From assembly GCF_020184175.1 (NCBI RefSeq), contig NC_065531.1, forward strand, positions 74,804,604 through 74,868,603: a DNA stretch of 64,000 nucleotides, in the 5' to 3' direction. Shown one piece after another: positions 1-12,200 of this stretch. Each line of letters opens with the position of its first letter. Within the stretch, counting starts at the first letter, position 1. The position numbers and the translations under genes are program-made. A model generated the notes under the pieces. That model had not been told where the DNA came from. It saw nothing but the letters and a program-made list of their open reading frames with translations, and did not search any database. This stretch comes from Aphis gossypii (Eukaryota > Arthropoda > Insecta > Hemiptera > Aphididae).

Positions 1-86
1 AATATATAATGTGTATTTACTATTAACGGCGGCCATAAAATAATAATAATAATAATAGTAATAGTAAAAAAAAAGCCGAATTCAAA

Positions 87-158
87 ATGAAAATTAGGCA
101 TATGCACACCACAACGACGTGTATATACAACACTACGGCGTGTTTGCATTCGCGCTGA
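87..158 (+). promoter_or_regulatory. Possible upstream ORF in the channel 5' leader
   Basis: An ATG at 87 opens a 23-codon ORF that ends in TGA two bases before the channel start codon at 161. If the transcript starts upstream of 87 this uORF would lower or regulate translation of the channel by re-initiation. The transcription start is not visible, so this is conditional. Confidence 0.35.
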
Positions 159-160
159 AC

Positions 161-234
161 ATGTTTTACATAAAGTTGTACGTTTTTATTTGTGTTTTAT
201 TGTTTACCGTAGTGCTACCGTTACTGTCTGCCAA
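161..234 (+). CDS. Channel exon 1: signal peptide
   Basis: ATG at 161 opens a hydrophobic leader (MFYIKLYVFICVLL then TVVLPLLSA) that stops at AA|GTAAGA. It ends in phase 2, exactly what exon 2 at 3892 needs, so the joined codon is AAG (Lys25). This makes a classical type I membrane-protein leader and supports it as the true first coding exon in spite of a 3.66-kb intron. Confidence 0.75.
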
Positions 235-3200
235 GTAAGAGTTTTGACGTATTTTTTTGCTGCATTTTTTTTTTTAATTCCGCCACGTTACGTATTACGT
301 ATTGGTATTGTGTTAACAATATATAGGCAAAAAACAAAACACAATAAAAAATATAATATCGCACCATTCGCACCAACCTCCCGAGTTATGCACTGTTATT
401 GTAAATTGCAAAGTCCGATTTGTGCAGTAATTGATTTTGTTGATATTTTTATTTTCGAAAAATTACGGTAAAGTTTTCGAGTACCTATCTATATCGATGG
501 CCGACGCCCCCGGCAATATTGCGGGTCGTCAGTTAAAACATGCTTCATCGTCGTCAATTTGGCCGAGTTTTCTCACGACTGCGTCCGGTAATAAGGTGTC
601 AACCGAGTGCGTTCCAAGAAAAAAGGTCATATTTTAAAGTTACTCGAGTGCTTCCCAAATAATTTAGAGTTACACGGGGTGCATCACGAGGAGGTAAATT
701 GGCTTATATCCCAAAAATGTTTGGTTACCTATTGTTATTTATTAAATTATCTTGACATAATATAATCATTTTATTAGATGTTGGTGGGTGTTGGTACCTA
801 CTAATATTTTTTAGTGTTTATAATATAATTTTTTTATTTAATTGATTTTTGATTGATTTTTCAACACCACAATTCCCACACAATCCATTCTAATTCAATT
901 TTTGATGTGTTTTTGTATTATCTTCAATGAACTTAAATTTTTCTCGTTGCCCGGTCTAATTTTTTTAGTTACCTATTATAGATTTGAAGTTCAAATCTAA
1001 TTGTTCGAGTCTACTTTTAATAATTTTAAAAAGGTACCAAATATTTTTTACGATTATTTGTAAGTATACCATTGGTACTTATGGAAACATTGGTTATACC
1101 GCTACAGTGCAAGTGCAAACCTACTTAGAGTAATATTATTATATAGGTATGTTCCGTTATAGACTAAATCGTACTATCAGTGATAAAATTATGGACGCAC
1201 ATGGAAATTTGGACAGGTATACTAAAATTATTATTATCGATATTAAATACGGACTCATTTGGGCGATGAAAAATGTACGTAATGGGTACCTCTAAACGGG
1301 ACACACTTGGGCGACATCTGTGAGTTTATAATATAGCGTTAGTATTTACACTTACCTATATCTAAAACATTTAATCATAATTATTAGGTACACGTTATCG
1401 CGAGTCAAGGTGTACTGTTGGATTTTTGGATAAGTTGGGTACCTACCTACCTCATAATATTATATAATTACCACCGGATTCTGATTTCTGAACTATTATT
1501 ATTATTTAATCTACTAATGATGTATTATTATATTTATGTACTTATAAATGCGTCTACTTATTTTCGTAGATAATCATTATTATTGTAGCTAAATTGAAGA
1601 AGGTTTCAGCTGCTTTAATGTAGGTAGATCAACAGTCATATACTCACATCATAATATCGTGGTTTGGTTTTACAAATCTTGTGTAAAAATATTTAAAAAT
1701 TTTAAAGATTTAATGATTATACATTTTTACGTTATGATTTGAATCAGGCCCATCAATCATTTTAAAATTAATACATTTTTTATAATCTGTATCCTATACC
1801 CACATCAAAAGGTTAGGTTAGAACTAGAAATAAACCATAAATATATATACCTATTTACCTACGCAGTACACGTTTTGTCTCTTCTTATAGCTTTGTTTCA
1901 AAATGTATTGTTAATTGTTATACCTAATATACAGACGTTCATAATATTATAATATAGGTATATGATATTAGGAAGCAATGAAGCAAAATGGTATATATCC
2001 ACCTTTAAAGGTATATAATAATATATTTAGGTCACATGACACGGGAACTTGGTAATGAATATAGTCGTTAGTCGTTAAATTATATTATTGTATTGTATTA
2101 TAGTTAGTATAACGATGTTTATTTTTTGGCCACCGTTTTCTTTTGTTTAATCAAATAGAAATGCAGCCGAAAAGGGTTATCGTTAACGACGTGTCGTTTA
2201 TGTATTATATTGACGCAAATGAAATGAATATAGGTAGGTTCTCGGTTAATTTCGCTTTTCTATTATTATATTTTGCATAATCTGTGCACGAAAAATACAT
2301 ATGTATTTTATTATTTGTTCTCGATGTTTCGACGTATATATTATTAGGTAGTATTATGCTTGACAAATGACAGAAAACGTTATGACTTATGAATATACCT
2401 ATAATATATGTGTAGTGTAAGTTACCAACTGACAACTATAGTATGAATCTAATATCTATAACATTTTTTGTCAAAACCAAATTGCTTGTTTCTTAATTAT
2501 AAAAATAATAGGTGAACGCTTGACATTGTTTAATGGCACTATCGATGTTTATGTTTTAGATTCTGAGCGATTAATGTATGGGTATACTTGTTTTACAATG
2601 TGTTTTTTATTTTGTGTGTCTATTAGCACACAATTTGTAGTAGAAACAATGCTACGATTTTCAAATTTCACTATCTTTTCTAGTAGGAAAATTCCGAAAA
2701 TGAATGTAGTTGGTACCTTTGAGAGGTCGAAATAAAAAAATTCCCAGAACTTTTTAAAGTATCGGAAAAAAGCAAAAACAAATCAGTGAAAGATTTACGC
2801 AAAATTGTAGTGATTTTTGACAAAATCGATTGATTCTTATTTTTGTTTAAAACAAATTACCTACTATTAATTAACGGTATATACCTATTTGAAATTTTAG
2901 TCAAATATTAAAGATAAATAGGCACGATATTTTTATAAGCATTTGAATCCTAAATTCTAACAAAGTTCATTAAAATCATGAAAATTTGTAAATTATTTTT
3001 ATTCTGTTGTGAAAAATGTATTTCATGTTCAAAATTTTATGGATAAGCCTTGAAAAGAAAGTTTATAAAGTTTCTCATAAGTAGTTTACCATAATACATT
3101 CACTCATTTTTTTTTTAATTTTAAGTTCAAATTTGTATGAATTGTATTTAAATTAAAAATCAAATATAAATATGAAATGTATTTATAATGTATTAAATAC

Positions 3201-6200
3201 CTTAATATGCTGGTTTTAATATTGCTATAAATGTCGATGATATTATAATGATATTACATAATATTAGACGCAAGTTAAAAGCGTTTAATTAACAAAAGTA
3301 ATTTGTTAGTTTGACAATTTTGATTATTAGTTATAAATTCACTAAATTTTTTTTGTTAAAATGACCTTTTTCTATTTTTAATTTTTTAAGTACCTATCTA
3401 CTAGCATAAATTCATAATATAATTGTGTCTCGGCAGCTGTTGTAGTACAGCTGACTACAAATATTTAGTTGAATTACAAACTAAGTACCTCCGTGAAAAC
3501 TTTTCAAAATAATAGTTACATTTTATAAAATACATACCTAAAAGTTATATATCAAACTGTATTAATATGATTAATTCTAGTAGATAATATGATAATATAG
3601 ATATTAGATTGGTACATACTACATAGGATTTTTTTTCAAAATATTGAAAAACATTATCCATCTCATGAAAAGTTCACCATACTGATTAAAAATAAACGTT
3701 AATTTTAAAAAAGCTGGCAACAAGCATTTTGGTCTTTGGAGGTTTAAGTCGTTTAACTCGTATAATTGGGTGGTATTTATCATTATATAATATATTGCAC
3801 GGCTCTCATGGTCGTAGAATCAACTATTTGCATGGTTCCAACCGAATACATTTTAAACAAAATATGTTTATCGTTTATATTTACTGTTTAGGACAAACCA
3901 AAATTGTGAAGTGGAGTACAATGATGAAGTGTCGTCATCGGAGAAAATACTTCGATGGTTGACCGATCCTTGTCGGTACGACAAAACAGTAGCCCCAGGA
4001 AAACTCGTTGCGCACAATCCAATCGTTGTGTCAACTAGAATTCATGTGTATCACTTAACTTCTGTGTATCCGCGTAACCTGGTACGTTAATATTTTGACG
4101 TTTAGACCTTCGAATAATATTATAATATAGATTTGATACATCAAATAATCGATAGATTTTTGTAAGTATATAAGTCTGAAATTTTTTCATATAATATTCT
4201 GTACAGCATCTACTAAACGTATATTATAGATTTAAATTATAAATTTATAACATTATATTTGGATACAAACCTGTACGCTGTAGCGTATTTCGGTAAATTT
4301 AAATATCACATTAATATTCACGTTACAGGTGTAATCTGGTTCAGTATTTTTTAAGGTTCTAAGTATTAATCTAGTGTTCTGTAGTTAGAGACCTAATTAA
4401 ACATTTTTTTTTTTAAAATTAGAAACAACATATTATGGTGTTTTAAAGACTAATCTAGTATCTACTAATACCTATGTACCTATAATAAACTATGCTAGAC
4501 TTGAATGTCGAGTCTAACTTAATGTTTTATTTTATTATAAAGTGATTTATATTGTGTATGTATTATAGTAAGTTTTTATTAATATCATTGGAAAAATGAT
4601 AGGTAACTACTATAGTTTATTTTTGAAGGTTTTGTTATTTATGCCAAAAAAAAAAAAATAATAATAATACCTAAATACATCCATGCTTTACAATAATTGT
4701 AAAGTTTAATTTAAAGTTTACATCGAATTAATATAATATAGGACTTCAAAGTGAGGATATTGTTACAATTCCGGTGGAGAGATGTCCGATTAGCATTTGA
4801 AAATTTAGTACCTACGGAATCTTCTGAAGTGGTGTGTCAAAAGGGAGTATTAGAACGAATATGGATACCAAACGTGTACATTGCCAACGAAAAACACTCA
4901 TTGACGGTGGCCGATATGACCGAAGACTTGATAGTCACCGTGTTACCTGATGGAACTGTGATGTTATCGGTCAGGTGCGACAGCGATACTATAGCTATAT
5001 AGTTCAATGGCCTTAGATTGAAAAACGGTTTGCTGTGATAGATATAAGTGGTACTGAAGTGCACATTTTAGGAAAATTTCAAATTTTTAACTCTTTTAGT
5101 TTGCTCATGCGTAATTCAAATTAAATTGTTTTGAATAGCAACCCTTATTTTTGACACTAGATATGGGTAGATAATTTTTTTCTAAGACATTTTGATCCGT
5201 TGGCCATAGTTTTAAACCTAAAATTGACCGAGTTACAGGCCAACAGATTTTTATAAATTAAAATAATTCAATTTTTCGAAACAAAAAAAACATGGTAGGT
5301 ACACTTGTAAATTGTATTGAATGGATTTTTTTCATGAATAGGTAGGTACATGAAAAATACATGAATATATGATACATACCTACGTAATACGTTACTGATA
5401 AATAACTCGACGACTGTAAAAATGTTTAGAAAATAACGGAGGACATATTTTGAATATTTTATTAAATAAACAAATTCACTTAAATAAAATTTCAAAATTA
5501 GATAATACAAAGTAATTTACCTACTTTTTGTTTCATTATTATGTATGTATACCTAATTATGTATATACCTATGTATCATGTATTCGTGTACTTTTTTATC
5601 TACCTATTCATGAAAAAATCCACTCAATACAAGTGTACCATGTTTTTCAAAAAATTGAATTATTTTAATTTTTAAAAATGCGCACTTTGGTACCACCTAT
5701 CTATCACAGCAAATCGTTTTTCAATCTAAGACCATCGAGCTGAGATATTTAGTAGTACATATAAAACGGGACATACTGTATAGCTGAGTTATTGACAATT
5801 TGTTATTAATTTGGTAATTTAGTTCTATATTATATTACGTTTATTCGGTATCCACGGTTTATCTGTGCTGTGTTACAGGTTGAAGACATCCGTATTCTGT
5901 TGGGTGAAGCTAGGCAGATTCCCATTCGACCGTCAACAGTGTCACTTGATCATGGAAACCTGTAAGAGCATAACACCACGTCTAACTTGTTGTGTTATGA
6001 TATGCGTATAAGTCGTATAATCGTACATAACACATTATTTTCTATCTATTATGTTTATACGCATATCGTCGACCTAACTCGAAATTATCTTAACTCTAAA
6101 ATGACAACTTTTCAGGAGAGATAAAAACGGTTCATTAATTAAAAAAACTATTAAAACATTTAAAACCAAATTTCTTCAAAACTTTAACAGCTGATTTCAT

Positions 6201-9200
6201 GGAAAAATAAGTAACCGTTTGGAGTAATAATGATTTTAAACAATGCATGAAATAATTATTAGATATGTAAAATAAAATAATCCCAAAATTACATTTTTGG
6301 AGTTGGGACAATTGAGAGTTAGGTTGATGATATTTAACTATTTAAGACGTAAATGGGCCTGGAATATCATATTATAATATATTATGTTATATTCCACGGA
6401 AGATTAAATTTAATGGTTAGGATATTATTAGTGATATAGGTAATCGTTTATCGTTCACTGCTTTGAGTGCTTCTAGTTCTATAATAGGTCTTAACTTACC
6501 TCCTGTAGCATCAGTATTTACGAACACGATTAGAATTTCTTAAAAAAAATGAATTGGCATGCGAAATGTTTAACCATTCTTACGTCTGTACCAAGGTGTA
6601 TTGATACATCTATATATTATAAATCTTGATATATCTATCAATACACTGTAATAACGCAAAAATAAAGTAACTAAAAATATAGTAATTAAAAATATAAATA
6701 TTAGTAAAAGTAAAAATATTAATATGTTAATTAATATTTTTATTTTTATGAAAGTAATAGTTTTGTTTTAATTGAAGTAATTAGAATAAATTGTATCGGC
6801 AACCACAAGGGACACAAGCCTTGAATGATTGCCTCAAATATATTTGTAAGTTGTTAGAAGTCTATTGATTATTTTAGCCTATATTTTATTACTCTAAATT
6901 TGTGGAATTACCTTCCTCCTGATGGTCGGAGGGTTCTCGAGGTCGAGCTTCGAGAACGATCAAGTAAACTCTACAATACTATTATTATTTAAATGTGGGT
7001 GCGCATGCACCTTACCTTGTCCGCAGCTGTCTCTGGTTGCAGTCGACGTAACAAGGATGGAGTTTATTAATTTTTTTATCACTCAAGAAAGAAATAACTA
7101 AACACTTTGACAAATTTCGTTGTATGAAAAAGAAACAGTAAAGTTGTCGTAGGCAATGTCCTCTGAGTGGTTGCGAGTAATTCTGCTGTGCTCCTGCACT
7201 TGTCTGTCTGGGTGGTGCTCATGCACTTCTCGCTATGGAGGGTGCTCATGCACTGATGAGAGGAGACGATTTAGGCCAGGTCCGCCAGAGTCATCGGCGG
7301 CCCGATCAAAGGTGTCGGTGTCCCCAAAGAAAATTGTCTTTTTCCCTGGTGAAAGCGACCCTGACCGGACCATCCCCCGTCTCCGGCGGCACATGAAAGA
7401 AGTTGCATGTGTTGCGCTGTACCGTTATAATCCCGTACAGTGTCCTGTACGAGACTAGATAATAGGAATCGTTCCAATCACCAGTGACATGATTTATTGG
7501 GGTTATTTTAGATTTTATTACATGCGTACGACAACTCGACCGTTATATATTTTATTAAATGAAAATAACGACTTTACAAAAATCATGATATGTAGAATCG
7601 AGCATATCATTACAACACCTTGGTCTGTACTATCTTCTCGCCACTTCAATGTTGACCGCGCAGTTTCATTTTTTCTATTTTTGACTATTGATTTGATTTC
7701 CTGAACGTTCCTTCTATCCTTTCTATATTATTTACCACGTTCTTTTCATTCTCTAGGATGTAGTATGTGCCTAATACGAATGTATAATACATGCTGTTGA
7801 AAATAGATAAATGTAATTTAAAAAATTAAAAAATATTGTGTTACATGCACGTTAACACGGTTAAAGTGATTAACAAATTATATTAATAACTCAAATTTTT
7901 TTTAACAAATTTAACTTTAGGAATTTTTATACATAAAAGTTAGGTATATTAGTTTATTGACTCATTATTAATGTCTAATTTTCTTATGCTGTATATGGCG
8001 CATGACTGCATGAGCGTATTGTGCAAATTACTATATAATATTGTATAACATATAAAGTATGAACCGGCTGTGACGATGTTTGTTGTAGGGAGGTACGACA
8101 CCACACAATTGGTGCTTAATTGGGAAGTCGAATCTCCAGTCACCGCGGCCCTAAATGATAACTCGTGGGTTCCTTACTTGACGGAATACAAATTGCTGAA
8201 AATAATACCACACAGCTCCGAACATTATGTCGAACCAATTTCTCTGGACCCAACTTCTAGTAAGTACCCATACTACCTACCTATAACTTATAATGTTATA
8301 CAGTTATATAAGTATTTACACGTTACACCTATACATAGATACGTATACATCTGTAGTATTATATTAAACTATATATTATATAAAGCCCTAATTCCTATAT
8401 TACCTATGTACAATGTATTTATGAGTGCAGTACTTAAATATACAAACGAATCGCATATCCTAAGTTATTATAGTTATAACAAATGTATTAACCAAGCAGA
8501 CTTTTCTCGTTACAGCTTACCGTTACACATCGTTGACGTTAACGTTCCTACTAGCCAGAGAGTACGGGTTCTACATCATGGACTATTACATGCCGGGCAT
8601 ATTGTTGGTGACGATTTCGTGGGTGTCGTTTTGGATGGCGCCCGACGCCGCGCCCGCGCGTGTCGCTATCGGTACGGTATAAATAAACATATATGATAAG
8701 AGAATAAAAAAAATCCTACGAATTTAATTTGAACGGTGACCGCGGTAACGGACAAACGCACAGAGCTTATATATAAGTATGTGTTGTAAGCAGCTTACAC
8801 GGAGGGGTGAGGAGTCCACCGGCCCGCGGCTACCGCCATTGGTTATTTTTTACTCGGTATATCATAAATGACAGTGATCAATGTTGGTTGAAACAGTTAA
8901 TGATTTTAATTAAGGTAAACCGATAGTATTTGTCGTTAAGAAATGGAATCAAAGACAAAAAACAAATTTTATACATTCACATAGGTACCTACGTACACCG
9001 GATATACTTCTGCAATGCTGCGTTATAACTGTAAGTGTCGGTAAACAATATCTTGTAAGTAGTAGGTAAACTACGAGTATATACCATCACTGCAGTGACA
9101 GTTATGGGCCATGTGGTTTATACTTTGGGCTTATAAATTAACATCTGAATCGTTTTCTGTTCACGAAAAAAATAATGTATTTTATTGTATAGTCTATAGA

Positions 9201-12200
9201 TAGTTATTAGTTTGTACCTTCTATATGGGCGGAGGTCGTTTGGACTAAAGTAAAAATATTAACCGTGAACTTTACTATTTGACAAACGATTATGTGTGTG
9301 TATTTTATATATTTACGAGTATACTATACAGAACGTACGTAGAAAAAATTTAGGGGGTATTTTTGAAAATCAGTTATTGAAAAGTAGAAATTTTTTTTTA
9401 AATTCTTTTATACCCATCACGACGTCAATATACAATAGGTACCTATAATTTTATTTTATTTATAAATCCTGTTTAAGCATTTTTATTTTTGTTCAAATTA
9501 TAATAATAATTTTAATTTGTTAGTATTACATTTTTATTACACAAACCAAATATTTCGTGGGGTGTTAGAAACACCAAAACACCCCCCCCCCCCCCTATGT
9601 ACTTCCATTATACTATACAAGTATCGCAAGTATTATTGCAGAATTTAGATAGTGTATCATTTGATGTTCATTATTATTTATAACTGCAATATCCTTCTTT
9701 ATTTTCTGGCTTGATCAACTCTATGAGAGTTTTTTCCGCTATTTATCAATATTAATTATTAAAATATTTAAAATTAAATAAATTAACAGATATTTTTTTA
9801 AAAAATTAAAAAGCACAATATATACATTAATGGAAAATATTCTTTTTATAAGCCTAACCCACTCACATAAGAAAATTATCGTGTACACCACTGACCACTC
9901 TGTGTTTTACTCTCGTGTATAATAATATATTGTATATAATATGGCATACAGTGGCGTAGCCAGGAATTACTCGAGGGGGGGTTTAATGACCTTTTTTTTG
10001 CTCACCTCTAAAATATATTGTCCAGGAGTGGTACAACGGGTATGGTCGAATTGCACTTATTTTAGTCGAATTGCATTTGAGTTGAAAAAAATTAATGGTC
10101 GAACTGCACTTGGGCTCTAAAAAAGTATTTCCACAAAAATATCATGCATTTGATGGGGTTAAAGTTTAGAAAACACTCACTTCCTTTCCCACTTACAGGC
10201 TTAGAACGTATAATGATTTTAATCATTGGCGTGGTTAAAAATGATAGTTTTATACATACATCATGTTATAATATAATATTATAAATATATTTTTTTAATC
10301 GTCAAATATACCTAATTATTGTAATTTTTACATTTTTTTTTCATTTCAATCATTTTTTTGTAGCTATAAACTAATAACAAACATCAATTAAAAATGTTAG
10401 CTAACTAACATACTAAATAATAGTATGTACCTATAGGTGTCATCGATGTATTATAGGTACAATGAATTAAGACAGTTTTACACAGATAAATATATATATA
10501 TATTAATTATTATTATAATTTAGTGAACTATTAAATATAATTATGTATTTTATATACAAATTATGTAAAAATTAACAAAATGAAAAAAACTATTTTATAT
10601 CACATACGTATAAGCATACGGCTATCAAAAAACATATACAATATATCATTATACATATGTCAACAAACGAGAAAGTACTACTCTGCTCAGCACATTTATG
10701 CGTGGTCGAGACCAGAACTGGTGCTGTTGTTTTTACCGGTAATAGTGTCGTACTAGGCGTTCGATTTTTATTGATGTTGACAATAACCTGTAAAATCAAA
10801 TGACATATCAATATAAGAACACACTACATAGTGAGTGGCTGTATAACTATGAAAACTATTTTATTAATATGATGTTTAACGTTCAACGTGTGGTCTAGGC
10901 GTTCCTAGAGGCCCAAAGTCGTATAAGCCATTATCACGCTGCGATAAAACGGTAAATTTGTTTGTACTTTGAAAAGTAACAATATCATATATTATAGTTT
11001 ATGATTCCGTTATAATCATCATAACAAAATAACTGCAAGTCACTATATAACGATACACAAATTGAACAATTGAAAAACTATAAATTGTATGTAATATTTT
11101 GAAATTTAAAAAAAAAATTTTCACTTTTGATTTCCCTATTATTAATTTGCCTGGTTTTACTAATTTATATGTTATAAATAAATATAACCATCCAAAAATA
11201 GCAGAATTAGAGCTGAATTACTTGTGATTTTACCATAACCCACTGTATCAATTTAATTCATTGCAATTTAAATTACGCAACTCAATTTTTAATTACAGTC
11301 AACTTTTGCATTATGCCAAGTATATTTTTAATAACAAATATGGTTGTATTCTGATAATATCCTAAGATATTGTTTAGAAAAAAAACATTCAAAAACCCAA
11401 AACGACTTCACAAATGTATAGAAAGATTAATTCAAATATGCACTTTAACAATAAGACATTTACGATCTCTTCATAAGTGTTTGTATATAACTTAGTCCCA
11501 CCACTGACCAGTTTGACAGATTCGTAAAAAATATGAATAATATATAAGACGCTAACCTTATTGTCCATGATAAACTCTTTGTGATTTTTGCATTTTTTCA
11601 TATTCTGCAGCTTGTTTTGTTCATGATAATTCTTACCATGACGACCGTCGCTGTTTCGGTTTTTAGCACAGTGCTTTTCATGGCGGTTTTTTTCAAAGGG
11701 CTTATCACACTGGTTCTTGCTACAGTGTTCCCGATGTAAGTTTTTACCACAATGCTTATCGTAGCGGTTCTTACCACCTTTGTTCTTCTCGTGTTTATTT
11801 TTACCAAATTTTTTCTCATCGTGGGGATTCTTACCATTGTAATTTTTACTTAAGCCCATACCACTGTAAGAAGATCCACTAAAAGTACTGTATTTCGCCG
11901 TCGTCCAAGATCGTTTCGAATAACTCATAGCAATTAAGTTCCACCAGTTTTGGAAAGGATCGATTTTTGTTGTATTTCGGACTTTATGGGTAGTGACTGG
12001 TGATCGTGTAATGGGTATAACCACCGCCGTCCATTCGTTTTCCAAAGTCAATGGCGAGGCGTTCACAACTACAGTGGATAATTCGAGTAGCGCCAACAGC
12101 ATGATCGTCAATATCTTAAAGCGGGATAAATAAAGGTTCGTTAATCTGCTAAAGAAATGACCTTCCGGAGTAATTGATGTAGAATTCTTCAGTTTTGCCG

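Larger units (their letters stand above)
235..3891 (+). other. Channel intron 1
   Basis: A 3.66-kb AT-rich intron with donor GTAAGA and acceptor TTACTGTTTAG. It contains a GC-rich coding-like ORF at 497-637 and a repeat-family copy around 2559-2890; the rest is AT-rich sequence in which I see no gene. Confidence 0.65.

Noticed and set aside
3729..3962. 77-codon plus ORF overlapping channel exon 2
   Set aside because: Wrong frame for the channel; the exon 2 frame carries the family motifs and begins at an acceptor at 3892.
4975..5002. Read-through of channel exon 3 to a stop at 5002
   Set aside because: The AG|GTGCGA donor at 4974 joins in phase to the Cys-loop exon, so the extra residues are intronic.
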